The translations under genes were made by a program, and so were the position numbers. Under the pieces are notes generated by a model. That model made no database searches. It saw only the letters and a list, made by a program, of their open reading frames with translations, and was not told where the DNA came from. 64,000 nucleotides of DNA, taken from the NCBI RefSeq assembly GCF_000423465.1, contig NZ_KE384021.1:217290-281289 (forward strand). Direction: 5' to 3'. Below are positions 33,026 to 41,128 of this stretch, piece after piece (position 1 is the stretch's first letter; every line of letters begins with the position of its first letter). The stretch is from Propionicicella superfundia DSM 22317. GTDB lineage: Bacteria; Actinomycetota; Actinomycetes; Propionibacteriales; Propionibacteriaceae.

Positions 33026-33667
33026 GTGAGTTTCTGGGGGTTCCTCATCGACCGCTGGGACGACTTCCTCGTCCTGGGGCTGGAGCACCTGGCCGTGGTG
33101 GGTACGTCACTGGCGCTCGCCAGCATCCTCGGCGTCGGGCTGTCGATGCTGGTCTACAACCGCTCCGTGCCCCGAGCCCTGGCCCTGGCGATCGTCAGCG
33201 TCATCTTCACGATTCCCTCGTTCGCGCTGCTCGTGCTCTTCATCAGCCCGCTGGGCCTGGGGCCGGTCAACGTGATCGCGGCCCTCACCCTCTACGGGAT
33301 GCTGCCGATCATGCAGAACGCGGTCGTCGGTCTGCGCGGGGCCGACCCCGGCGTGCTGGAGGCGGCGCGCGGGCTCGGCCTGACGAGGATGCAGCAGTTC
33401 TGGAAGGTCCGCGTTCCTCTCGCGTGGCCGGTGATGCTCACCGGGCTGCGCGTCGCGGCACTCATGCTCATCGGGATCGCGACGCTGGGCTACACCGTCC
33501 TCGGGCCCGGCTACGGGGAGTTCGTGTTCACCGGGCTCTACCGGGTCGGCACACCGGTCGCCCTCAACCTCGTGCTGGCCGGACTCCTCGGGGTGCTTCT
33601 CGTGGGGCTGCTGTCCGAACTGCTCTTCACGCTGCTCCGCAGACTCACCACACCTCGCTCGTCCTGA
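33026..33667 (+). CDS. OpuC-type ABC permease (glycine betaine/choline/carnitine family)
   Basis: 213 residues, six predicted helices, in the OpuCB/ProW family. The EAA loop reads GADPGVLEAARGLGLTRMQQFWKVRVPLAWP. The GTG at 33026 follows GGAAGGAGGC. It pairs with the second permease at 34687 and the ATPase between them. Expected cargo is a small quaternary amine or related compound. Confidence 0.9.
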   Translation: MSFWGFLIDRWDDFLVLGLEHLAVVGTSLALASILGVGLSMLVYNRSVPRALALAIVSVIFTIPSFALLVLFISPLGLGPVNVIAALTLYGMLPIMQNAVVGLRGADPGVLEAARGLGLTRMQQFWKVRVPLAWPVMLTGLRVAALMLIGIATLGYTVLGPGYGEFVFTGLYRVGTPVALNLVLAGLLGVLLVGLLSELLFTLLRRLTTPRSS

Positions 33668-33688
33668 CCGAACAGAGAGCCTCGAACC

Positions 33689-34690
33689 ATGACTTCCGAA
33701 ACCCTCATCTCCTTCCGTGGCGTCGCCAAGACCTACCCCGGAGCCACGCGGGCAGCGGTCAGAGAGCTCAGCCTCGACATCCCCCGGGGCAGGTTCATCA
33801 CGCTCGTGGGCCCGTCCGGCTGCGGGAAGACCACGACCATGAAGATGGTCAATCGGCTCATCGAGCCCACGTCCGGCCGGATCGTCCTCGCCGGGCAGGA
33901 CATCTCGACCATCGACGCGACCAGCCTCCGCAGGCGCATCGGCTACGTCATCCAGCAGGTGGGGCTGTTTCCCCACCAGACGATCGAGCGCAACGTGGCC
34001 GCCGTTCCACGACTTCTCGGCTGGGACAAGGCGCGCATCCGGGACCGCGTGGCAGAACTGCTCGACCTGGTGGGGGTTCCCGTGGACGAGTTCGGCCACC
34101 GATACCCCGCCCAGCTCTCCGGCGGTCAGGCCCAACGCGTCGGCGTCGCACGAGCGCTCGCCGCGAACCCCGAGATCCTGCTCATGGACGAGCCCTTCGG
34201 CGCGATCGATCCGATCACCCGCGTCGAGCTGCAGGACGAGCTGCTGCGGCTGCAGCGCGAGATGCACAAGACGATCCTCTTCGTCACCCACGACATCGAT
34301 GAGGCGATGAAGATGGGAGACCTGATCGCGGTGTTCGACCAGACCGCGACGCTCGTCCAGTTCGGCACCCCCGACGACATCCTCGCCTCGCCGGCCACCG
34401 AGTTCGTCCAGCGGTTCATCGGAGAGGGCACCGGACTGCATCGGCTCAAGCTGCGGCGCGTGCGTGACCTCCCGCTCCGGGCCGCGCCGGAACAGGGCGT
34501 GCCCGATGCTCCCCGCCTGCCCGCGACCGCGACCCTGCACCAGGCGCTCGACTGCCTGGTGCGGACGTCGGCCGACTGCCTGATCGTCACAGAGCAGGAC
34601 TCCCCGCAGCCGATGGGCGTGCTGACGTTCGCCGATCTTCAGCGCGCCCTCCGCGAGGCGAAGACGCCCACCGCCGAGGACGCGGCGTGA
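33689..34690 (+). CDS. OpuCA-like ABC ATPase with CBS segment
   Basis: 333 residues. Walker A GPSGCGKTT (about 43), signature LSGGQAQRVGVARAL, Walker B ILLMDEPFGAIDP and switch His VTHDIDEAMKMGD are the ProV/OpuCA type. A C-terminal region (about 250-333) with LPATATLHQALDCLVRTSAD and MGVLTFADLQRAL is one CBS-like unit, which in OpuA/OpuC senses ionic strength or c-di-AMP. Here it is shorter than a full CBS pair. Confidence 0.92.
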   Translation: MTSETLISFRGVAKTYPGATRAAVRELSLDIPRGRFITLVGPSGCGKTTTMKMVNRLIEPTSGRIVLAGQDISTIDATSLRRRIGYVIQQVGLFPHQTIERNVAAVPRLLGWDKARIRDRVAELLDLVGVPVDEFGHRYPAQLSGGQAQRVGVARALAANPEILLMDEPFGAIDPITRVELQDELLRLQREMHKTILFVTHDIDEAMKMGDLIAVFDQTATLVQFGTPDDILASPATEFVQRFIGEGTGLHRLKLRRVRDLPLRAAPEQGVPDAPRLPATATLHQALDCLVRTSADCLIVTEQDSPQPMGVLTFADLQRALREAKTPTAEDAA

Positions 34691-35538
34691 CGACGGGCAG
34701 AGGCGCCGGAGGCGGGGAGCCGCTGTTCGGCCTGATCCTGACGCCGGCGATCCTCGTGGCCGGTTCCGGCCTCCTGTGGTGGCTGGTCGGCATGCGCCCG
34801 CTGGATTCGATCGAGGCACGCAGCCTCAACGCGACGGTGCTGGTCGACGCTCTTCTCACCCACCTGGTGCTGAGCGTGGCGGCGACCGGCGCGGTCATCA
34901 TCCTGGGCATTCCGCTGGGCGTCCTGCTGTCACGCCCCGGGGCACGAGGCGTGCGATCCATGGCCATGCCGCTGCTCAACCTCGCCCAGGCGCTGCCGAC
35001 GATCGGCGTGCTCGTCCTGATCGCCGTCGCGACCGGCACGCTCGGATTCGGTGCCGCGCTGATCGGCCTGATCCTGTGCTCGATCATCCCGGTCGTGCTC
35101 AACACCGTCACCGGGATGCTCGGCGTGTCGGCCGCGGCGATCGAAGCCGCCACCGGCATCGGCTACACCCAGTGGCAACGGATCCTGCACATCGAGTTCC
35201 CCCTTGCGACACCCACGATCTTCGCCGGCCTCCGAACCGCGCTCGTCATGAACGTCGCCAGCGCGACACTCGGTGCGTACATCAACGCCGGCGGGCTCGG
35301 CACCATCATCGTCGCGGGGCTCGCGAACAACCGACCGATCGTGCAGGTCTCCGGAGCGGCGCTCACCGCGATCGCCGCGCTGGCCATCGATTACCTCATC
35401 GGTCTCGCCCAGCCGTCGCTCACCCGCGGACGCCGCGTCCATGCCGCGCGTCCCACCACCAGTCACCTGCCCCAGTCGAACCCACCCGCTCGGGCCGGGG
35501 GACTCCCAACCATCGAAACCAGGAAGAGCAACGCATGA
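34687..35538 (+). CDS. OpuC-type ABC permease, second subunit
   Basis: 283 residues, six predicted helices. The EAA loop reads SAAAIEAATGIGYTQWQRILHIEFPLATP and the FAGLRTALVMNVASATLGAYI signature is typical of OpuCB/OpuCD. The GTG overlaps the ATPase stop (GTGA). The C-terminal 35 residues are a hydrophilic Arg/Pro-rich tail. Coupled by ATGA to the binding protein. Confidence 0.92.
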   Translation: MTTGRGAGGGEPLFGLILTPAILVAGSGLLWWLVGMRPLDSIEARSLNATVLVDALLTHLVLSVAATGAVIILGIPLGVLLSRPGARGVRSMAMPLLNLAQALPTIGVLVLIAVATGTLGFGAALIGLILCSIIPVVLNTVTGMLGVSAAAIEAATGIGYTQWQRILHIEFPLATPTIFAGLRTALVMNVASATLGAYINAGGLGTIIVAGLANNRPIVQVSGAALTAIAALAIDYLIGLAQPSLTRGRRVHAARPTTSHLPQSNPPARAGGLPTIETRKSNA

Positions 35539-36482
35539 CTTCACACAATGCCCGCCGCATTCGGACATCGGCAGCCGCCGTCGCCGTTCTCGCGGCTCTC
35601 GCCCTTACCGGATGCTCCGCAGCGGTCCCGGCCCAGACAAACGCGGACGGAGCACTCTCCGGCACCGAGATCACCGTCGGCTCGAAGGAGTTCACAGAGT
35701 CGATCATCCTCGGCAAGCTGACCGGCCTCGTGCTGGAGAACGCCGGTGCCACCGTCGTCGACCGCACAGGGATCACGGGGAGCTCCACCGTTCGCGAGGC
35801 ACTCCTCACCGGCGACATCGACATCTACTGGGACTACACGGGCACCGGCTGGGTGAACTACCTGAACCACACCACGTCCGATGTGCCCGCCGATCTCTTC
35901 GATCAGGTCGCCGCGGAGGACCTGAAGTCCAACGGGGTCGCGTGGATCGCTCCGGCACCGTTCGAGAACTCCTACGGAATCGCAGCGTCCGCCGAGTTCG
36001 TCGAACGCACCGGGGTCACCACCCTGAGCGCGGCCGCGGTCTACATGGCCGAGCACCCGGAGGAGAACTCCATCTGCGCGGCCAGCGAGTTCATCGGTCG
36101 CGACGACGGACTGCCCGGGCTCGAGGACGCCTACGACAGTCCCTACGAGAAGGTCGTCGAACTGGACTTCAACCTGATCTTCAGTCAGATCGGCTCCAGT
36201 TGCACCCTCGGCGAGATCACGACCACCGACGCGCGCGTCGACTCGATGAACCTTGTGGCACTGGACGACGACGCGAACTTCTTCGTCGAGTACCGCGGGG
36301 CCGTCACTCTCCTCGACCAGACGCTGCAGGACCATCCTGAGATCGCCGAACTGCTCACACCCGTCAGCGAGAAACTCACCGACAGCGTCATGCGCACCCT
36401 GAACGGAAAGGTCGACGTCGACGGCGAGCAGCCCGAGGACGTGGCTCGTGACTGGCTGGAGTCCGAGGGCCTGCTCGGCTGA
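35535..36482 (+). CDS. OpuCC-like substrate-binding lipoprotein
   Basis: 315 residues. The lipoprotein signal ends in LALTGC. The mature OpuAC-like domain starts ITVGSKEFTESIILGKL and includes DIDIYWDYTGTGWVNYL. Typical members bind glycine betaine, choline or carnitine through aromatic boxes, and Tyr/Trp residues are plentiful here. It delivers cargo to the two permeases. The ATG follows AGGAAGAG and overlaps the permease stop. A strong hairpin follows the gene. Confidence 0.92.
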   Translation: MTSHNARRIRTSAAAVAVLAALALTGCSAAVPAQTNADGALSGTEITVGSKEFTESIILGKLTGLVLENAGATVVDRTGITGSSTVREALLTGDIDIYWDYTGTGWVNYLNHTTSDVPADLFDQVAAEDLKSNGVAWIAPAPFENSYGIAASAEFVERTGVTTLSAAAVYMAEHPEENSICAASEFIGRDDGLPGLEDAYDSPYEKVVELDFNLIFSQIGSSCTLGEITTTDARVDSMNLVALDDDANFFVEYRGAVTLLDQTLQDHPEIAELLTPVSEKLTDSVMRTLNGKVDVDGEQPEDVARDWLESEGLLG

Positions 36483-36490
36483 CCCGTGGC

Positions 36491-36529
36491 GGGCCGGGGC
36501 ACGCGCCTCCGTGAGACGTGCCCCAGCCC
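36491..36529 (+). terminator. Hairpin after the OpuC operon
   Basis: GGGCCGGGGCACG pairs with CGTGCCCCAGCCC (13-base arms, one mismatch) around a 13-base loop, nine bases after the binding-protein stop. No U-run follows, so it is either a weak or Rho-assisted terminator or a stabiliser of the operon mRNA 3-prime end. Confidence 0.55.
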
Positions 36530-36550
36530 GACCGCAGCCCCCCTGCACCT

Positions 36551-37795
36551 ATGACAACCGAAGCGCCACACCGCCGGGACGACCGGCCACACCGGGTCTG
36601 GGCCCTCCTGATCTCCACCGCGATCTCCCGGGTACCGACCACCGTCTTCTCCGTTCTCTTCGTCATCCAGGGCAGGCCGTACGGGCCTGCCGCGGCGGGT
36701 ACCGCGGTACTGCTGTTCTCGGTGGGCTCAGCGCTGAGCGGCGCACTGGCGGGCTGGATGCAGAGCCGCTACGACCACCGGATGATCCTCTCGGTCAGCG
36801 GCGTGCTCGCCTGCGTGCTGCTGCTGGTCCTCGGCTCCGGAGACATCCCCGTCGGAGCGTTCTGGGCCGGGGCGTTCGGCGTCGGAGTGGTCTTTCCGGC
36901 GACGCACATCTCCGCACGCTCGGTGTACCCGATCGTCACCGATGGCGCCCGGCTCCTGCAGGCGTACTCCTGGGACGTCAGCCTGGTGCAGGTCTCCTGG
37001 ATCATCGCCCCCGCGCTGGTCATCGTCGTGGCTCCCGTCGTGGGCGGGCTCGGCGTTCACCTCATCCTGGCGGCGCTCATGCTGGTCGGTCTCGTGTGGT
37101 ACGTCGCCATCTTCCCGGTCGCCGAGCTTCGTGTCGTCCGCGATCGGCAGGGCTCCGGGAGCTCCCGGGCCAGCGGGAACTGGACCACCCTGCTCACGGA
37201 GCCGAGAACACTCGTCTACCTGCTCACCGTGGCGTGCATCATGTTCATCTCGGGTCTCGTGCTGCCGGTCATCATGGACGCGAGCAGTTCATCGATGCTG
37301 CAAGCAGTGGCGGTCTCGGTCTGGTCGGTGGGGTCGACCGTCGCATCCGTCGTCGTGAACCGCAACGGAATACGTCGCCGTCGCCTCGTCTCCGGAGTCC
37401 TGATCGCCATGGCCGCGGCAGCCTTTCCGATCGCGCTCGGGAATGTGGTCCTGTTCGGGTTCGCGCTCCTGGCGTTGGGCTTCGCGATGTCCCCGATCAC
37501 GGGTGCCGTGTTCTACGGATCCTCCCGGACGTTCACCTCTGACCTGCAGCCGATCGTGTTCGGCATCGTCACGAGTTCGCAACTGGTCGCCCAGGGCATC
37601 GGATCGGCCGTCTCGGGCGCCCTGCTCGACACCGCATCCGGTCACGTGTCGATCGCCGCGATCTTCTTCGGCGTGCTGACGGTGCTCGTCTCCCTGGTCG
37701 TGCTCAACCCCGGTGACGCATTCGGTCGCGGGTGGAGACCGGGGAGAGGAGCATGGAGCGCGTTCAAGACGCGGCGTCCGCGAGTTCGACCGTGA
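36551..37795 (+). CDS. MFS transporter
   Basis: 414 residues and 12 predicted helices (ISTAISRVPTTVFSVLF, GWMQSRYDHRMIL as motif A-like loop between helices 2 and 3). I prefer the ATG at 36551 to an upstream GTG at 36518, because the latter lies in the hairpin stem after the opuC operon. No ribosome site is obvious. Substrate unknown; position suggests export or uptake of a compound linked to the neighbouring amidase/OpuC genes. The last 32 bp overlap the convergent IclR gene. Confidence 0.8.
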   Translation: MTTEAPHRRDDRPHRVWALLISTAISRVPTTVFSVLFVIQGRPYGPAAAGTAVLLFSVGSALSGALAGWMQSRYDHRMILSVSGVLACVLLLVLGSGDIPVGAFWAGAFGVGVVFPATHISARSVYPIVTDGARLLQAYSWDVSLVQVSWIIAPALVIVVAPVVGGLGVHLILAALMLVGLVWYVAIFPVAELRVVRDRQGSGSSRASGNWTTLLTEPRTLVYLLTVACIMFISGLVLPVIMDASSSSMLQAVAVSVWSVGSTVASVVVNRNGIRRRRLVSGVLIAMAAAAFPIALGNVVLFGFALLALGFAMSPITGAVFYGSSRTFTSDLQPIVFGIVTSSQLVAQGIGSAVSGALLDTASGHVSIAAIFFGVLTVLVSLVVLNPGDAFGRGWRPGRGAWSAFKTRRPRVRP

Positions 37796-38516
37796 GCTGC
37801 TCGGCGACCTGCCGCAGCGCTCCCTCGATCGTCGTGAGCTCGCGTTCGAAGCGGCCGCTCGGAGCTGACACCGAGACAACCCCGACCAGGGGGCTCCTCT
37901 CGGCGCTTCCGAGCCGCACCGGGAAGGCAATCGCCGAGACCCCTTCGGAGAACTCGTTCCGGACGACGGAGAAGCCCTGCTGCTTGGCCTCGCGGACGCC
38001 GGTCACGACGCGGTCGAGACTGTGTGCCTCGCCGTCGGTCTCCCAGATGGCGCGCACCTCGTCTTCCGTGCATTCCGCCAGCAGGACGTACCCCACGCCC
38101 GAGCCGATCAGCGAGAAGGGGCGCCCATTCCAGGAACGGGCGTACAACCGCCTCTCCGGCTCGGCCGAGGTCAAGGTGACGGCCTGGCTCCCATCGCGGA
38201 CCGAGAAGAACACCGACTCCTCCACGTCGGCGCTGAGGCGACGGATGCGTGGATGCACCACCTGAAGGACCTGTGCCATGAATGCATGCTGTGACAGCAG
38301 GACGAGCCCCCAGCCGAGGCGGTATCCCTGACGGCCCGGGAGGCGCTCCACCAGTCCGTACTTGTTGAACGTCTGCAGGTAGCGTGACACCTGAGCCTTG
38401 TCCAAGGCCGTCTCCCGCGCGAGGTCCCCGACCGCACGGGCACTGGCGTGGTCGCCGCGGAGCGCGAACAGCAGTTGTAGCGCCTTGTCGAGAGACGACA
38501 CGCGTTCCCCGCTCAT
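37764..38516 (-). CDS. IclR-family transcriptional regulator
   Basis: 250 residues. N-terminal winged helix (SLDKALQLLFALRG, ARETALDKAQVSRYLQTFNKYGLVERL, about 8-65), then the IclR effector domain with GSQAVTLTSAEPERR, a GSGVGYVLLAE segment and REAKQQGFSVVRNEFSEGVSAIAFPV, as usual in the family. It probably controls the nitrilase/CocE/OpuC cluster and senses its substrate or product. It converges on and overlaps the MFS gene. Confidence 0.9.
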   Translation of the reverse strand: MSGERVSSLDKALQLLFALRGDHASARAVGDLARETALDKAQVSRYLQTFNKYGLVERLPGRQGYRLGWGLVLLSQHAFMAQVLQVVHPRIRRLSADVEESVFFSVRDGSQAVTLTSAEPERRLYARSWNGRPFSLIGSGVGYVLLAECTEDEVRAIWETDGEAHSLDRVVTGVREAKQQGFSVVRNEFSEGVSAIAFPVRLGSAERSPLVGVVSVSAPSGRFERELTTIEGALRQVAEQLTVELADAAS

Positions 38517-38533
38517 GCGCGCTCCTTCGGCTC

Positions 38534-38568
38534 CTATGTCAATGAGCATTGCCAACATATCAACATAG
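38534..38568. promoter_or_regulatory. Candidate IclR operator, upstream of the IclR gene
   Basis: CTATGT and ACATAG are perfect inverted arms around an AT-rich core with a second ATGT/ACAT pair. It lies 18-52 bp upstream of the IclR start, a likely autoregulatory site. Confidence 0.4.
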
Positions 38569-38700
38569 AGCGCGGTCCGCGCGTCGCGATGCGTAGACGA
38601 TCTTCTTTTCCCGACACCGTCCTGATGGGATCGCCGCGCGGGTGAAGCGGAGAGGATGCCCTTGTCGGCGTGTCGTTCCGAGCTGGCTACGGGGGAGGGC

Positions 38701-39159
38701 TCAGGCGCCGAGCTGACGCTGGAAGACGGACGCCGGAACGCTGTCCTTGCCGCGGGTGACCGCATCCTTCACGTCGGTGACGGCGCCCTGCGCGTTGGCG
38801 ACCGTGAGCTCGGGGGTCGCGTCCTTGAGCTCCTTGAGCTTGCCCTGTCCGACGAAGGCGAGGAGGCCCGCGAGAATCAGCATGACGACACCGACGATGA
38901 CGAAGCCGAGTGCGATGCCGGGCACGGTTCCGACGGCGCCACCGAGCAGGATGCCGACGCCGATCGACGCTGCGATGTACAGCAGGCCGGCCGCGCAAAT
39001 CGCGAAGTATCCCGCGGCACCGAGCAGACCCGCTCCGATGCCCGCCGACTTCGCCTTCGGGAGAAGCTCCGCCTTGGCGAGCGCGACCTCGGCCTGGACC
39101 AGCGCCTTGACGTCCGCGGTGATGTCCTGGATCGTCCCGCGGGGATCGCTGTCGGCCAT
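38701..39159 (-). CDS. Actinobacterial Holin-X family protein
   Basis: 152 residues. N-terminal amphipathic helix (DITADVKALVQAEVALAKAEL), two membrane helices around a short turn (LLGAAGYFAICAAGLLYIAASIGVGILLGG, ALGFVIVGVVMLILAGLLAF) and a hydrophilic tail. This is the layout of the Holin-X/DUF1469-like family; despite the name most are chromosomal membrane proteins without proven holin activity. The ATG follows AAGGAGCTCAC. No phage genes are near. Confidence 0.8.
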   Translation of the reverse strand: MADSDPRGTIQDITADVKALVQAEVALAKAELLPKAKSAGIGAGLLGAAGYFAICAAGLLYIAASIGVGILLGGAVGTVPGIALGFVIVGVVMLILAGLLAFVGQGKLKELKDATPELTVANAQGAVTDVKDAVTRGKDSVPASVFQRQLGA

Positions 39160-39191
39160 GTGAGCTCCTTCGATTCGCTGCGACGAGCCTA

Positions 39192-39950
39192 TTACAGGCG
39201 AATGTCCACGGCGTCATCCGGGGGCAGAAGCGGCTTCGACAGCTCGGAGTGGTCGACGACCGCACGCCAGCACTGCACCCGCCAGGGCAGGAGGAGGGGC
39301 TCCGGTGCGCGCGCGGACGAGTCGTACAGGTCGCCGACGGCGGCCGCCAGTTCGTCGAGCGCCTCGCGGGGAAGGCTCTGCAGCGTCGGGTGGGTTCGCA
39401 CCATGTCGACCAGCCCGGAGCGGGTCACCGGCACCCACATGCGGAAGTCGCGATGCTCGAGGTCGGGAAAGAAGTCGCTCTCGGCGAGAGTGTCCACCGA
39501 GGCGGTGCCGTAGCCGCCTCGCATCGCGGCCGGGTCGGCTCCCTGCAGGAGGGCGGCGAGGCGGCGCACCCAGGGCACGGAGTCGTCGCGGGTGAGGTAC
39601 ATCACCGCGAAGGAGCCGGCCGGCTGCAGCACGCGGGCGATCTCTGCATACGCGAGCCCGGGGGCGAGCGTGTGCAGGTTCTGGCAGGCGAGGACGACGT
39701 CGAACAGGCACGGTGCGAACGGCAGGGACTCCGCCTGCGCGACGATCCGTCGCGAGTCGGGGGCGAGCCGGGCGAGGCCCTCCAGGGCGTCGGGAAGCCG
39801 GTCGATGACCGTGAACGAGTGCGTCGTCGCGGCCAGGCCGCGCGTCACGTCGGCTCCGGGGACCCCGAGGCTGAGAACCCTCCGGTGCGAACCGGGGATG
39901 AGCCACTCCAGCGCGGACGCAGGCAGCCGACTGCCGGGGGAAGAGCTCAT
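39192..39950 (-). CDS. Class I SAM-dependent methyltransferase-like protein
   Basis: 252 residues. Motif I reads VLSLGVPGADVTRGLA, a variant with the GxGxG partly lost, then FTVIDRLPDAL (acidic residue after strand 2), FDVVLACQNLHTLAP (motif IV) and LQPAGSFAVMYLTRD (motif V region). Methyl acceptor not known. I chose the ATG at 39950; a -10 box six bases upstream suggests a leaderless mRNA. Divergent from the Tad/Ssd operon. Confidence 0.82.
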   Translation of the reverse strand: MSSSPGSRLPASALEWLIPGSHRRVLSLGVPGADVTRGLAATTHSFTVIDRLPDALEGLARLAPDSRRIVAQAESLPFAPCLFDVVLACQNLHTLAPGLAYAEIARVLQPAGSFAVMYLTRDDSVPWVRRLAALLQGADPAAMRGGYGTASVDTLAESDFFPDLEHRDFRMWVPVTRSGLVDMVRTHPTLQSLPREALDELAAAVGDLYDSSARAPEPLLLPWRVQCWRAVVDHSELSKPLLPPDDAVDIRL

Positions 39951-39956
39951 GGGGCG

Positions 39957-39962
39957 ATGGTA
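39957..39962 (-). promoter_or_regulatory. -10 box of methyltransferase gene (leaderless)
   Basis: TACCAT on the minus strand ends six bases before the ATG at 39950, without a ribosome site. Confidence 0.45.
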
Positions 39963-40084
39963 GTCACCGGGGTCGGCGGTGCACACCGCCGACATGCGGC
40001 GGTTGTCCACAGGACGCGATCGGGCGAGGACTGTCCACAGGGATGTCGGCGTCGTGGCGCGATCGGCGACCGCGGTCGCATGCC

Positions 40085-41128
40085 ATGGGCGTGAATCAGC
40101 CCCTGGAATCGGAGTTCCTGCTCGCCAGCGCGGATCACCGGCTCGTCGACGAGGTGCTCGCGGTCGCTGCGGCTGTCGCCGTCGAGCCCGTCGTCGTGTC
40201 CGACGCGTCTCAGGCGGCGACGCGGTGGAGCGCGGCCGGCACCGTCCTGGTCGGTGAGGATCTCGCCGCGGACGTCACCGCGCTGTCGCTGCCCGCCGGA
40301 CCGACCGTCCATCTCGTCGGATCCGATCCGGCCCGGCTGAGTGCGTGGTCGATGCCGTTACGCGCGTCGGTGATCGAGCTCCCGGCCGGGGCCGCCTGGC
40401 TGACCGGCATTCTCGCGGGGGGCGAGGGCGCCGGCCTGTGCCCGGTCGTCTCGGTCGTGGGGGCGTCCGGCGGGGTTGGAGCGTCGACGCTGGCCGCCGG
40501 GCTGGCGTACCGTGCCACCCGGTCGGGGACGTCCACGGTGCTGGTCGATGCCGATCCGCTGGGCGGCGGGATCGACCTGCTGCTCGGGGCGGAGCGTGTC
40601 GGGGGCTGGCGATGGGACCGATTCGCGCGCGCCGAGGGCCAGATGGGCGACCTGCGTCCGGTGCTGCCGTCCGTGGACGGGCTCAGCCTCCTGTCGATGG
40701 GTCGCCGTTCGTCCGCGCAGCTCGCGCGAGAGCCCGTCTCCGCCGTGATCGGGTCGTTGCGGCGCACCTACGACCTCGTCGTGATCGACCCGGGCCGGAG
40801 CCAGCTTCCCGGCTCACTCGAGTGCGGGCGGCTGGCCACGGCGTCGGTGCTGGTGGTGGCGTGCTCGGTGCGGGCGGTGGCGGCTGCCCAGCAGGCACTC
40901 GGCGGCTGGGCCGGGGTTCCTCCGCATGTGGTGGCGCGGCGGCGCCGTGGCACCGGCGTGGGGCCGGGGGATCTCGCGGACAGGCTGCGGACCCCGGTGG
41001 CCGGCGTCCTGCCCGAGGATCCCGATCTGGTGGCGGCGGCCGAACGCGGCGACCCGCCCGGGCGCAGCCTGCGCCGGCGGCGTGGATGGGGGCGCGCCTG
41101 CGCCGAACTGCTCGGGGTCCTGGTATGA
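40085..41128 (+). CDS. ssd: Ssd-like/CpaE (TadZ-type) ATPase of Tad pilus locus
   Basis: 347 residues. An N-terminal receiver-like region is followed by a ParA/MinD-type domain with the deviant Walker A GASGGVGASTLAAGLA (about 125-140; the Lys of MinD is replaced by Ala-Ser) and VLVDADPLGGGIDLLLG. Equivalent to Rv3660c (septum-site-determining protein), which localises pilus assembly and affects division. Start ATG 40085; a GTG at 40091 is possible. ATGA overlap with tadA. Confidence 0.85.
   Translation: MGVNQPLESEFLLASADHRLVDEVLAVAAAVAVEPVVVSDASQAATRWSAAGTVLVGEDLAADVTALSLPAGPTVHLVGSDPARLSAWSMPLRASVIELPAGAAWLTGILAGGEGAGLCPVVSVVGASGGVGASTLAAGLAYRATRSGTSTVLVDADPLGGGIDLLLGAERVGGWRWDRFARAEGQMGDLRPVLPSVDGLSLLSMGRRSSAQLAREPVSAVIGSLRRTYDLVVIDPGRSQLPGSLECGRLATASVLVVACSVRAVAAAQQALGGWAGVPPHVVARRRRGTGVGPGDLADRLRTPVAGVLPEDPDLVAAAERGDPPGRSLRRRRGWGRACAELLGVLV

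Noticed and set aside
38701-39159. Prophage signal from the Holin-X-like gene
   Set aside because: No endolysin, portal, capsid or integrase gene is near; Holin-X family members are mostly chromosomal membrane proteins.
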